From the NCBI RefSeq assembly GCF_049056525.1, contig NZ_JBHUPT010000063.1, forward strand, positions 1-64,000: 64,000 nt of DNA. Reading direction: 5' to 3'. The position numbers and the translations under genes are program-made. The notes under the pieces were generated by a model that searched no databases, was not told the origin of the DNA, and worked only from the letters and a program-made list of their open reading frames with translations. The DNA is from Leisingera coralii (GTDB taxonomy: Bacteria > Pseudomonadota > Alphaproteobacteria > Rhodobacterales > Rhodobacteraceae). Every line of letters begins with the position of its first letter. The first letter of the stretch is position 1. This document shows, one piece after another, positions 25,987-35,055 of the stretch.

Positions 25987-26895
25987 TCAATTGCCGTCTT
26001 TGAAGTCGAGGCCCATTTCGGAATAGCGCTCGGCCTCTTCCAGCCAGTTCGGGCGCACCTTCACCTGCAGGAACAGATGCACCTTGCGGCCCAGGAATTC
26101 CTCCAGCTCGGCACGGGCGGCTTGGGAGACGGCTTTGATGGTTTCGCCGCGCTTGCCCAGCACGATGCCCTTGTGGCCGTCGCGGACCACATAGATGATC
26201 TGGTCGACCCGGGCGGAGCCGTCCTTGCGCTCTTCCCAATTCTCGGTCTCGACGGTCAGCTGGTAAGGCAGTTCCTGGTGCAGGCGCAGGGTCAGCTTCT
26301 CGCGTGTCATTTCCGCTGCGATCATCCGCATCGGCAGGTCGGCGATCTGGTCCTCGGGGTAGAGCCAGGGGCTTTCCGGCAGCTGGCCTGCCAGCCATTG
26401 ACGCAAATCGTCGACGCCGTGGCCGCGTTCGGCCGAGATCATGAAGGTTTCGGCGAATTCATAGCGGCTGTTCAGGTCCTGGGCGAGGCCCAGCAGTTTC
26501 TCGGCGGGCACCTTGTCGATCTTGTTGATCGCCAGCGCCACGGTGCGGCCGGTGCCAATCTCGGCAAGGCCTTCCAGGATGGTTTCAACGCCTTCGGTGA
26601 TGCCGCGGTGGGCCTCGACCATCAGCACGACGACATCGGCGTCGGCAGCGCCGCCCCAGGCGGCGGCTACCATCGCACGGTCCAGGCGGCGGCGCGGGCG
26701 GAACAGGCCGGGCGTGTCGACGAATACGATTTGCGCGTCGCCCTCCATTGCCACGCCGCGGATACGGGCGCGTGTGGTCTGCACCTTATGGGTCACGATC
26801 GAGACCTTGGCCCCGACCATACGGTTCAGAAGAGTCGACTTGCCCGCATTGGGCTCTCCGATCAGGGCAACGAATCCGGCGCGTGTGGTCATCAA
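25987..26895 (-). CDS. era: GTPase Era
   Basis: Era binds 16S rRNA and assists 30S subunit maturation. The 302-residue protein has the GTPase domain with G1 GEPNAGKST (12-20), G3 DTPG and G4 NKID. A C-terminal KH domain with GHKGIVLGKRGETIK follows. In most alphaproteobacteria it directly follows rnc; here a plus-strand multicopper oxidase lies between them. Confidence 0.96.
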   Translation of the reverse strand: MMTTRAGFVALIGEPNAGKSTLLNRMVGAKVSIVTHKVQTTRARIRGVAMEGDAQIVFVDTPGLFRPRRRLDRAMVAAAWGGAADADVVVLMVEAHRGITEGVETILEGLAEIGTGRTVALAINKIDKVPAEKLLGLAQDLNSRYEFAETFMISAERGHGVDDLRQWLAGQLPESPWLYPEDQIADLPMRMIAAEMTREKLTLRLHQELPYQLTVETENWEERKDGSARVDQIIYVVRDGHKGIVLGKRGETIKAVSQAARAELEEFLGRKVHLFLQVKVRPNWLEEAERYSEMGLDFKDGN

Positions 26896-26990
26896 TACAC
26901 ATCCTGTTTGCAGAGCAGACCCCCTACAGGATTTTACCCACAGGGGCCAGAGGCGTTTTCAAACGGGGTCTGAGACACAGTCACACAACC

Positions 26991-27004
26991 TTGCCCTAGG
27001 TCAA
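26991..27004. promoter_or_regulatory. FNR/Dnr-type palindrome upstream of multicopper oxidase
   Basis: TTGCCCTAGGTCAA is a 14-bp inverted repeat with one mismatched pair (positions 4 and 11), keeping the TTG-N8-CAA spacing used by FNR/CRP-family regulators. It lies 91 bases before the multicopper oxidase ATG and 95 bases before era on the other strand. Activity is inferred only from the pattern. Confidence 0.35.
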
Positions 27005-27095
27005 AGACCTGTGGCAGAGGCCATGTGAGAACCGGAGCGCCAAGCCAAACCCGCAGCCAGGCCTTACTCAGACTTCATAACAGGAGGCCTGCCTG

Positions 27096-28476
27096 ATGAA
27101 CCGCCGTGAATTTCTGCTTGGGACTGCTGCGTCGGCAGGCGCTTGGCACAGCCAGGTGGGGCTTGGCCAGCGCATCAGCCGCACAACAGCTGACCATCCA
27201 GCCTGCCCGGTTTGCCTTTCGGGAAAAACCGACCGAAGGGCTGGTAAGCCTGTCGCCTGACGCACCCCCGCCAGTTATTTATGGGACCCAGGGCGAGCCG
27301 ATGCGGCTGCGGGTGGCCAATGGCACCGAGGATTACACCGCGATGCATTGGCACGGACTGCGGATTTCCAATGCGATGGACGGGGTGCCCTATCTGACCC
27401 AGATGCCAATCGTTAGCGGTGAGGCATTCGACTACGAATTCACACCGCCGGATGCCGGCACCTACTGGTATCACCCGCATTGCATGACCATGGCGCAGAT
27501 GGCGCATGGGCTGACCGGGGTGATGGTGATCCGGGAAGCGGAGGATCCCGGCTTTGACGGCGACCAGGCCGTCAATTTGCGGGATTTCCGGCTTGATGAT
27601 GATGGCGCGTTCCTGCCCCATTACACCGCGCGCGGTGCCGCCCGCGGCGGGACCCACGGCAATGTGCTGACCGCGAACTGGCAGCAGGCGCCGGCCTATG
27701 ATCATCCGGCGGGCGGGCTGGTAAGGCTGCGGGTCGTCAACACGGACACCACGCGGATTTACAAGCTGCACCTCAGCACGGATCAGGCCCGGATCATAGC
27801 CTGGGACGGGCACCCGGTGGAGATGGAGCTGCCCCTGCCCTCCGCGAAGGGGCCGCTGCTGGTAGGCCCCGGACAGCGGGTGGATTTCGCGGTGCGGATG
27901 CCTGCTCAGGAGGGGAAGACGGCGGATCTGCTGGCGGAGCTGCCAGGCCAGCCCGCCCGCGTCATGGCGCAGCTGCGCTCGGTTGGCGCAAACCTTGGGC
28001 GGGACCTGCGTGAACTGAAGCCGTTGCCCGCCAACCCGGTTTCCCGGCCGGATCTGGCAAATGCTGAGGTGCATGACTTCGTCTTTGGCTGGACGCCGGA
28101 GGGCGGGCCACCCAATGACGGTTATTACGGCTCGATGGGTTACAGTTTCTGGTCGATCAACCGCACCCCTTGGGCAGGCGACGCCGCCAAGGGCACCGGG
28201 CCGCTGGCCACGCTGGAACGCGGCAAGAGTTATGTGCTGAGGCTCAGGAATGAATCGCCGAACCTGCATCCCATCCATTTGCACGGACTGGCGTTTGTTC
28301 CGATCCGCTCAAACCTGCGCAAGCTGCCGCCATTGGTGACGGACACCATGCTGCTGCTGAAGGACGAGGTGGCCGAGATTGCGCTGGTGGCCGACAACCC
28401 GGGCGACTGGGCCTTCCACTGCCATGTGATCGAGCACCAGAAAACCGGCCTTGCGGGATATATCCGCGTGACCTGA
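27096..28476 (+). CDS. Multicopper oxidase with frameshifted Tat signal
   Basis: Multicopper oxidases oxidise phenols or metal ions and reduce O2. The reading frame from 27106 to the stop holds all four copper motifs: HWHGLR, WYHPHC, HPIHLHG, and HCHVIEHQKTGL with Leu at the axial position. The start is elsewhere. ATG 27096, behind AGGAGG, begins MNRREFLLGTAASAGA, a Tat signal, but its frame stops at 27260. Skipping one base near 27144 joins the signal to LASASAAQQLTIQ. The span is 1381 nt, one over a multiple of three. Without the join, a GTG at 27106 would give a protein with no Tat signal. It may be a sequence error or a recent mutation. Confidence 0.8.
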
Positions 28477-28480
28477 AGCT

Positions 28481-29158
28481 TTAGCCGAGCTGCTCCAGCA
28501 GCGCCTTGGCGGCAGCCTGTTCGGCCTGCCGCTTGGAACCGGCAGTTGCTTGAGCCTCGGTACCGTCCTGCAGGCGTGCTGCGATGGTGAAGACAGGCGC
28601 GTGGTCCGGGCCGCTGCGGGACACCTCGACATAAACCGGCACCTTTTGCCCGCGGGCCTGCGCCCATTCCTGCAGCGAGGTCTTGGCGTCCCGCGCATCG
28701 GTTTCGACCTGGTGAATACGGCTGCCCCACAGGCGCAGGATCATCTCGGCTGCGGCATCAAAGCCTGCGTCCTTGTAGACCGCAGCGATTACCGCCTCCA
28801 TCGCATCGCCCAGCAAGGCCTGCTTGCGGCGGCCGCCGGACATCATTTCGGAACGGCCAAGCTTCAGCACCGCGCCGATATCGATCTCCTTGGCGACATC
28901 GGCGCAGGCTTCCTTGCGCACCAGCGCATTGAAACGCGGCGCCAGCTGGCCCTCGGTGGCGGTCTTGTCATGCTCCAGCAGCGCAGTTGCCATCACCAGC
29001 CCCAGCACCCGGTCGCCCAGGAACTCCAGCCGCTGGTTGTCCTTGCGGGTGGAGGAGGACACGGAGGCATGAGTCACGGCGCGCTGCAGCAGCTCGGGGC
29101 GGGCAAACTTATGCCCGATCCGCTCCTCGAACGCGCGCAATTCCTTGGACAGTTTCAC
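28481..29158 (-). CDS. rnc: Ribonuclease III
   Basis: RNase III cuts double-stranded RNA, including the rRNA precursor. The 225-residue protein has the signature QRLEFLGDRVLGLV with catalytic acidic residues, the second acidic block GDAMEAVIAAVY, and a C-terminal double-stranded RNA-binding domain. It overlaps lepB by 4 bases. Downstream, era is separated from it by the convergently placed multicopper oxidase, whose stop lies 4 bases away. Confidence 0.96.
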   Translation of the reverse strand: MKLSKELRAFEERIGHKFARPELLQRAVTHASVSSSTRKDNQRLEFLGDRVLGLVMATALLEHDKTATEGQLAPRFNALVRKEACADVAKEIDIGAVLKLGRSEMMSGGRRKQALLGDAMEAVIAAVYKDAGFDAAAEMILRLWGSRIHQVETDARDAKTSLQEWAQARGQKVPVYVEVSRSGPDHAPVFTIAARLQDGTEAQATAGSKRQAEQAAAKALLEQLG

Positions 29159-29991
29159 TCGATCCCCTTGAAGAAACGATCGCCGCGCCAGGTCCAGAAA
29201 TAGAGCATGGACCGCCCGGCGGAGGAGAACATGATCCGGTCGGCGCGGCCGATCAGGTTTTCATAAGGCACAAAGCCAACCCCGCCCGCGGATTGCGGCA
29301 GGCGGCTGTCCGAGGAGTTGTCCCGGTTGTCGCCCATGAAGAAATAGTGGCCTTCGGGCACCTGGTAGACGCCGGTGTGGTCCATGCCCTGGTTGGTGAT
29401 GTTGAGCACGATATGCTCATTGCCGCCCGGCAGGGTCTCCAGCTTGCGCGACTTCTTGCAGATGGCGCCCTGACCCACCGGCGCGTTTTCACAGCGCGGG
29501 AAGGAGCCCTGCGGCCCCTGGCGTTCCATCACTTCCTCGAACTGGCCGGCGTCCTGCAGCTTGACCGCTTCGCCATTGATGAACAGCACGCCGTTCTTCA
29601 TCTGGATCTTGTCGCCCGGCAGGCCGACCAGCCGCTTGATGAAGTCGTTGCCGTTGACCGGATGGCGGAACACCACCACATCACCGCGCTCCGGCTCGCC
29701 GCCCATCAGGCGTGTGTTGTCACCGTCCAGAAAGCCGCAAATGTCCTTGGCGTCGATGTTCAGCCCGACCGCCCCAATACGCACGCTAGGGCAGGAGGCA
29801 TAGGAATAGCCATAGGCCATCTTGTTCACGAACAGGAAATCCCCGATCAGCAGGGTTTCCTTCATTGATCCGGACGGAATCCAGAAGGGCTGGAAAAACA
29901 GGGTGCGGAAGACACCGGCGATCAGCAGCGCGTAGACGATGGTCTTGATCGTCTCAAGGATCGAACTGCCGGTCTTTGCTTTGGCCGTCAT
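29155..29991 (-). CDS. lepB: Signal peptidase I
   Basis: LepB removes signal peptides from exported proteins on the outer face of the inner membrane. The 278-residue protein has a membrane helix (about 14-33), catalytic Ser42 in PSGSM, the Lys box KRLVGLPGDK and the GDNRDNSSDSR box. ATG 29991 has GGAGAG 6 bases upstream. It is translationally coupled to rnc (4-base overlap) and follows acpS. Confidence 0.95.
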   Translation of the reverse strand: MTAKAKTGSSILETIKTIVYALLIAGVFRTLFFQPFWIPSGSMKETLLIGDFLFVNKMAYGYSYASCPSVRIGAVGLNIDAKDICGFLDGDNTRLMGGEPERGDVVVFRHPVNGNDFIKRLVGLPGDKIQMKNGVLFINGEAVKLQDAGQFEEVMERQGPQGSFPRCENAPVGQGAICKKSRKLETLPGGNEHIVLNITNQGMDHTGVYQVPEGHYFFMGDNRDNSSDSRLPQSAGGVGFVPYENLIGRADRIMFSSAGRSMLYFWTWRGDRFFKGIE

Positions 29992-30049
29992 CAGGCTCTC
30001 CGGTTTGGAAACAGGGTCCGGGGCTACATGCGGGCCTGCGGGGGCCAAG

Positions 30050-30481
30050 TCAAGTTCCCGAAGGTGATTCCGCCGGGTCGCTGGCGGCCGGGCGCGCCTC
30101 GATCACCACAAAGGCCTGCGCCCAGGGGTGGTCGTCGGTCAATGTCACGTGAATCACCGCCTCATGGCCGGGCGGGGTCATCTCGCGCAGCCGGTCAGCG
30201 GCCCAGCCGGTGACATGCATCACCGGCTGGCCGGTGCGCAGGTTGGAGACCGCCATGTCCTTCCAGGCAATGCCCATGCGCAGGCCGGTGCCCAGCGCCT
30301 TGGAGCAGGCCTCCTTAGCGGCCCAGCGCTTGGCATAGGTGCCGGCCACATCGCGGCGGCGCTCGGCCTTGCGCTGTTCCACTTCCGTGAACACCCGGTT
30401 GCGGAACCTGTCTCCGAAACGGTCCAGCGTGCGCTGGATACGTTCGATATTGGCAAGATCGGTTCCGACACCCAGGATCAT
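30050..30481 (-). CDS. acpS: Holo-[acyl-carrier-protein] synthase
   Basis: AcpS transfers 4'-phosphopantetheine from CoA to the carrier protein of fatty acid synthesis. The 143-residue protein starts MILGVGTDLANIERI with the metal ligand Asp8 and has the WAAKEACSKALGTG block with Glu57. Its start overlaps the preceding membrane-protein gene by 4 bases. The order pdxJ-acpS-lepB-rnc is typical of alphaproteobacteria. Confidence 0.95.
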   Translation of the reverse strand: MILGVGTDLANIERIQRTLDRFGDRFRNRVFTEVEQRKAERRRDVAGTYAKRWAAKEACSKALGTGLRMGIAWKDMAVSNLRTGQPVMHVTGWAADRLREMTPPGHEAVIHVTLTDDHPWAQAFVVIEARPAASDPAESPSGT

Positions 30482-30897
30482 TCTTGCAGCCGTTTCAAAC
30501 CCAGCTTGATGCCATGGCCCAGGAACAGGCGGTTGACCATCAGGATGACCGCCAGCAGCAGAACACAAACGCCTGCCAAATACAGGACCGGAACCGTTTG
30601 CCGCGCCTCTACCATCACCGGGTTGTTCCAGTAGAGCGGCAATTGCACAATCGTCAGCACTGCCACCACCCCGGTCATCGCCGCCGCGTTGACCCAGGCC
30701 GTCTTGCCCGCCAGCGGTTCCCGGGTTGCCTGCGCAATACGCATCCCCTCCAGCACCGAAGCAAACATCGGCGGCAGCACGGTTGCGAGCCCGGCCGGCA
30801 TCCCGACTCCGAACTGCGCCAGCAGCAGACCCAGCAGCAGCATCCCGACAGAGGCCGCCATCCACAACAGCCCGTAACGGATCAAATTCACTTGCAT
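30478..30897 (-). CDS. Small four-helix membrane protein (ABZJ_00895-like)
   Basis: The 139-residue protein is a hydrophobic four-helix protein: about residues 8-28, 32-50, 70-90 and 105-125. It resembles the ABZJ_00895-type family of unknown function. It is inserted between pdxJ and acpS and overlaps acpS by 4 bases, so it is probably in the same transcript. Two ATG starts are possible: 30897 was chosen because the predicted first helix follows it closely, and 30921 would overlap the pdxJ end. Confidence 0.7.
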   Translation of the reverse strand: MQVNLIRYGLLWMAASVGMLLLGLLLAQFGVGMPAGLATVLPPMFASVLEGMRIAQATREPLAGKTAWVNAAAMTGVVAVLTIVQLPLYWNNPVMVEARQTVPVLYLAGVCVLLLAVILMVNRLFLGHGIKLGLKRLQE

Positions 30898-30904
30898 GGT
30901 TTCA

Positions 30905-31651
30905 TCACCCCCGCGCTTCATCCATCAGGCGGCGCATTTCCTGCACTGCCGGGGTCAGCCCGCGAAAGATGGCTTCGCCGATCAGGAAGTGGCCGATGTT
31001 GAGCTCCTTCACCTCCGGAAAGGCTGCAACCGGCTGCACGGTTTCATAGGTGAGGCCATGCCCTGCATGCACCTCCAGCCCCAGCGAATGGGCGTAGGCA
31101 GACATTTCCCGCAGCGCCTCCAGCTCGCGGTCGCGTTCTGCAAGCTTGCCCTCGGCGTGGAAATCGCAATAGGCGCCGGTGTGCAGCTCGATTACCTCGG
31201 CACCGATCCGGTGCGCGGCCTCGATCTGCTTCCGGTCAGCGGCGATGAAGATCGACACCCTGCAGCCCGCATCCCGCAGGGGGGCGATGAAATGGGCTAG
31301 GCGGTTTTCCTCTCGGGCCACTTCCAGCCCGCCCTCGGTGGTGCGCTCCTCGCGCTTCTCCGGCACGATGCAGACCGCGTGCGGCTTGTGGCGCAGGGCG
31401 ATCTTCTGCATTTCCTCCGTCGCCGCCATCTCGAAATTCAGCGGCACGGTCAGCGCCTCCATCAGCGCGTCGATATCCGCATCGGTGATATGGCGGCGGT
31501 CTTCGCGCAGGTGGGCGGTAATGCCGTCGGCACCTGCTTCCTCCGCCAGTTTTGCGGCGCGGACCGGGTCCGGATAGGCGCCGCCGCGGGCGTTGCGCAC
31601 CGTGGCCACATGGTCGATGTTCACGCCCAGGCGCAGTTGGTTCTGTGTCAT
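30905..31651 (-). CDS. pdxJ: Pyridoxine 5'-phosphate synthase
   Basis: PdxJ closes the pyridine ring of vitamin B6 from 1-deoxyxylulose 5-phosphate and an aminoacetone phosphate. The 248-residue TIM-barrel protein begins with LRLGVNIDHVATVRNARGG and contains DGITAHLREDRRHI, both family signatures, plus HAGHGLTYETV near the end. PLP made from it serves the aminotransferases and lyases elsewhere in the window (43.4, 46.7 and 54.8 kb). Confidence 0.96.
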   Translation of the reverse strand: MTQNQLRLGVNIDHVATVRNARGGAYPDPVRAAKLAEEAGADGITAHLREDRRHITDADIDALMEALTVPLNFEMAATEEMQKIALRHKPHAVCIVPEKREERTTEGGLEVAREENRLAHFIAPLRDAGCRVSIFIAADRKQIEAAHRIGAEVIELHTGAYCDFHAEGKLAERDRELEALREMSAYAHSLGLEVHAGHGLTYETVQPVAAFPEVKELNIGHFLIGEAIFRGLTPAVQEMRRLMDEARG

Positions 31652-31756
31652 GACAGCTGTCTCATCCGTCTGAAGTCAAAGCGTTAACCCAAAGACTAGA
31701 CAGACAGCGAGCAAGAGCAAGCCTGCAGGCAATAATGGTACAATCCGGCGCGCGGC

Positions 31757-32398
31757 TCAGGAGCCGGTGCTGACCTCGGCGCGCTGCTTGATCGCCTCGA
31801 ACTTGGCCTTGATCTTGGCCCGGCGGCGCTGCTGGTAGACCCGGATCACCGGCAGACTGAGCATATAGCAGACCGTGGCGGAGATGATGCCCGGGATGAT
31901 GCCGCCGATCAGGTAGGGGTAAAACACCTCGTTGTAGAACAGATGCAGCCCCTGCCAGTCGGCGGGCTTGTCCATGAACAACGCAAACAGGTTGTCCTTG
32001 AGGTCGCCGCCGGCAGCCAGGAACTTGCCCACCAGGGATTTGTCGACCTCCTCGTCGAACTCGGTGCCCAGCAGCCAATGGCCGGTCTGCAGGCTGGCCA
32101 CCCCGATCGGGACATAAGTCAGCGGGTTTCCAAAAAAGGTGGCGCTGAGCGAGGCCAGGATATTGCCATTCATCATTCGGGCGATGATTGCCGCCACCAG
32201 GAAATGCAGCCCATAGAACGGCGTGAAGGTGGTGAACACCCCGGCCCAGATACCGCGAGCAATACGTTCGGGCGAATCGGGCAACCGCCGCACCCGGTGT
32301 TTCACGTACAGGAAGGCCCGGCCCCAGCCGCCGCGCGGCCAGACGAAATCCGCAAGCGCCCGGATGGGCGAACGTCTGTCCCGGCGCCTGAATACCAA
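31757..32398 (-). CDS. DUF2062 domain membrane protein
   Basis: The 213-residue protein has the DUF2062 pattern: an amphipathic start, ARGIWAGVFTTFTPFYGLHF, then a hydrophobic segment with FFGNPLTYVP and a C-terminal membrane pair ending in a basic tail. Two or three transmembrane helices are likely. Function is unknown. It sits between rsh and pdxJ, a placement that recurs in Rhodobacteraceae. Confidence 0.85.
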   Translation of the reverse strand: MVFRRRDRRSPIRALADFVWPRGGWGRAFLYVKHRVRRLPDSPERIARGIWAGVFTTFTPFYGLHFLVAAIIARMMNGNILASLSATFFGNPLTYVPIGVASLQTGHWLLGTEFDEEVDKSLVGKFLAAGGDLKDNLFALFMDKPADWQGLHLFYNEVFYPYLIGGIIPGIISATVCYMLSLPVIRVYQQRRRAKIKAKFEAIKQRAEVSTGS

Positions 32399-32440
32399 AG
32401 CTGTCCGTCCTTCCCAGTTCCGGCTCAGAGTTTCAGCGGC

Positions 32441-34573
32441 TTATCCCGGAAAATGGCGCTCTTCCGGCTTGTTCCGGAACCGCGCCACCGCGGCAACATC
32501 GCTTTCTGCCTCAAGCGTCAGCATCAGCGAGTGCAGCTGCTCCACATCCCGCAGCTCCACGTTGATCATAAGCCGGTAAAAGTCTGGTTTCCTGTCAACA
32601 AATTCAAGGTCCGAGATATTGGCCTTTTTCTCGCCGATCAATGTGCAAATGCGTCCCAGCACCCCGGCATCGTTGCCGATGGTCAGCTCCAGCGTGGTGC
32701 CATAGACCGCCGGGTGGGTGCCGCTGTGCCACTGCACGTCCATCCATCGTTCCGGCTGGTCCTCGAACTCACCCAGCTTGTCGCAATCTGCGGCATGAAC
32801 CACCACGCCGCGGCCTCGGTAGGTGATGCCGATGATGCGCTCGCCCGGCAGCGGCTGGCAGCAGGGCGCGCGCTCAAAGCTCTGCCCCGGCTCCAGGCCG
32901 ATCACCGCCCGGCGCGGCGAGATTTCGTCGCCATCGCCAGTGGTCAGCTCCGGGTACACCGATTGCACGACGTCATGGGCGGTGATCTCTGCCGCGCCCA
33001 GCCGCGCCAGCAGCTCATCCACCCCACTGGCGCGCAGCGCCCGGGCGGCGGTTTCCAGCGCCTTGTCGGTCGCCTTCTTGCCGACATGCTCAAACGCCGA
33101 GCGGGCCAGCTCATGCCCCAGCTTCACAAACCGCGCGCGGTCCGCCTCGCGCAGGGCGCGGCGGATGGCGGTGCGGGCCTTGCCGGTGGTGGCGATCTCC
33201 AGCCAGCTGACCTGGGGTGTCTGGCCCTCGGCGGTGATCACATCCACCGACTGGCCGTTGCGCAGCCGGGTCCACAGCGGCACCCGGATCCCGTCCACCT
33301 TGGCGCCGACGCAGGCGTGGCCAATACGGGTGTGGATGGCATAGGCGAAATCGATCGGCGTGGCGCCCTTGGGCAGCTTGATCACGTCGCCCTTGGGGGT
33401 GAAGCAGAACACCTGGTCCGAATACATCTCGAGCTTCACCGCCTCGAGAAATTCGTCGTGGTCGTCCTCAGCGTCGAACTGCTCGGTCAGCGAGGCGATC
33501 CACTTGGCCGGATCGACGGCAAAGGGGTTTTCCGAGCGCACGCCGTCGCGATAGGACCAATGCGCCGCCACCCCGGTTTCGGCCACATCATGCATCTGGC
33601 GGGTGCGGATCTGCACCTCCACCCGCTTGCCGTCGCGGCCCGACACGGTGGTGTGGATCGAGCGGTAGCCGTTCGACTTCGGCTGGCTGATGTAATCCTT
33701 GAAACGTCCCGGCACCGCCCGCCAGCGCTGGTGAATGGCGCCCAGCGCGCGGTAGGCGTCTTCTTCGGAACCGGTGATTACCCGGAAGCCGTAGATGTCC
33801 GACAACCGCGAGAAGCCCTGGTCCTTGGCCTGCATCTTGCGCCAGATCGAATAGGGTTTCTTGGCGCGGCCAAAGACCTCGGCCTCGATCCCGGCCTTTT
33901 CCAGCTCCAGCCGCATGTCGCCGGTGATCCGGTGGATCACATCGCCGGTTTCCCGCTGCAGAGTCACAAAGCGGCGGATGATCGACTGGCGGCCTTCGGC
34001 ATTCAGCACCCGGAACGCCAGATCCTCCAGCTCCTCGCGCATCCACTGCATCCCCATGCGGCCTGCCAGCGGCGCATAGATATCCATGGTCTCGCGCGCC
34101 TTCTGGGCCTGCTTCTCGGGGCGCATCGCCTTGATCGTGCGCATGTTGTGCAGACGGTCGGCAAGCTTCACCAGGATCACCCGCAGGTCCTTGGACATCG
34201 CCATGAACAGCTTGCGGAAGTTCTCCGCCTGCTTGGTCTCGCGGCTGCTGAGCTGCAGGTTGGTCAGCTTGGTGACGCCATCGACCAGCATCGCCACTTC
34301 GCCGCCAAAACGGCGGGCGACTTCCTCGTAAGAAGCCTTGGTGTCTTCGATGGTGTCATGCAGCAGCGCGGTGATGATGGTGGCATCATCCAGCCGCTGT
34401 TCGGTCAGGATCGCGGCGACCGCCACCGGATGCGTGAAATAGGGCTCGCCCGAGTGGCGGAACTGGCCTTCATGCATCCGTTCGCCAAAGGCATAGGCCT
34501 CGGCGATCCGTTCCGCATTGGTCTTGGGATTGTAGTTGCGGACCAGAGCAATCAGGTCGTCAGGGGAAATCAT
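32441..34573 (-). CDS. rsh: Bifunctional (p)ppGpp synthetase/hydrolase (RSH)
   Basis: RSH makes and degrades (p)ppGpp, the starvation alarmone, from GTP/GDP and ATP. The 710-residue protein has an N-terminal HD hydrolase domain with His48, HD 72-73 and ED 76-77. The synthetase domain follows (PYSIWRKMQ, YGFRVI, SNGYRSIHT), then TGS (FTPKGDVIKLPKGATPIDFA) and a C-terminal ACT domain. It is followed by DUF2062 and preceded by rpoZ. Alphaproteobacteria usually have just this one long RSH, which fits a bifunctional role. Confidence 0.95.
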   Translation of the reverse strand: MISPDDLIALVRNYNPKTNAERIAEAYAFGERMHEGQFRHSGEPYFTHPVAVAAILTEQRLDDATIITALLHDTIEDTKASYEEVARRFGGEVAMLVDGVTKLTNLQLSSRETKQAENFRKLFMAMSKDLRVILVKLADRLHNMRTIKAMRPEKQAQKARETMDIYAPLAGRMGMQWMREELEDLAFRVLNAEGRQSIIRRFVTLQRETGDVIHRITGDMRLELEKAGIEAEVFGRAKKPYSIWRKMQAKDQGFSRLSDIYGFRVITGSEEDAYRALGAIHQRWRAVPGRFKDYISQPKSNGYRSIHTTVSGRDGKRVEVQIRTRQMHDVAETGVAAHWSYRDGVRSENPFAVDPAKWIASLTEQFDAEDDHDEFLEAVKLEMYSDQVFCFTPKGDVIKLPKGATPIDFAYAIHTRIGHACVGAKVDGIRVPLWTRLRNGQSVDVITAEGQTPQVSWLEIATTGKARTAIRRALREADRARFVKLGHELARSAFEHVGKKATDKALETAARALRASGVDELLARLGAAEITAHDVVQSVYPELTTGDGDEISPRRAVIGLEPGQSFERAPCCQPLPGERIIGITYRGRGVVVHAADCDKLGEFEDQPERWMDVQWHSGTHPAVYGTTLELTIGNDAGVLGRICTLIGEKKANISDLEFVDRKPDFYRLMINVELRDVEQLHSLMLTLEAESDVAAVARFRNKPEERHFPG

Positions 34574-34608
34574 GTCCGGTCCGCAGCCTCAAATTCCAGA
34601 CGCGCGCC

Positions 34609-34962
34609 TCAGCCCTGGCCCTGGGCCTCCATCAGCGCGCGCAGCAGTTTCTCTTCCGACATGTCGTCTTCGGCGGGCTTGTCGCCATCCGCGCCCATCA
34701 GCAGAGCCATGGAATCCTCTTCCGGCTCATCAACCTCGATCTGGGTCTGGTTGCTCTCGATCAGACGCTCGCGCAGCTCGTCGGCGCTCTGGGTCTCTTC
34801 GGCAATCTCGCGCAGGGACACGACCGGGTTCTTGTCGTTGTCACGCTCAACGGTGATCGGGGCACCAGCCGAGATCTCGCGGGCACGGTGCGCTGCAAGC
34901 ATCACCAGCTCAAAGCGGTTGGGCACCTTGTCTACGCAATCTTCAACCGTCACGCGGGCCAT
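34609..34962 (-). CDS. rpoZ: RNA polymerase omega subunit
   Basis: Omega helps fold beta' and assemble RNA polymerase, and is part of a ppGpp-binding site in proteobacteria. The 117-residue protein begins MARVTVEDCVDKVPNRFELVMLAAHRAREI, which is diagnostic. The acidic C-terminal half (about 75-110) is longer than in E. coli. It is 35 bases upstream of rsh, the classical neighbour. Confidence 0.95.
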   Translation of the reverse strand: MARVTVEDCVDKVPNRFELVMLAAHRAREISAGAPITVERDNDKNPVVSLREIAEETQSADELRERLIESNQTQIEVDEPEEDSMALLMGADGDKPAEDDMSEEKLLRALMEAQGQG

Positions 34963-35055
34963 CAGCGACTCTCCAATTCATTCCTGGTCCAGAAGGCAGA
35001 CATTTACGCCCAAATCTTTCTCTTGACAAGGGCGGAAAACGCCGCATCGCGCTGG

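Noticed and set aside
31943..35026. Over 1000-residue open frame opposite rsh and rpoZ
   Set aside because: Its sequence is a reading of the opposite strand of well-supported genes and has no recognisable domain.
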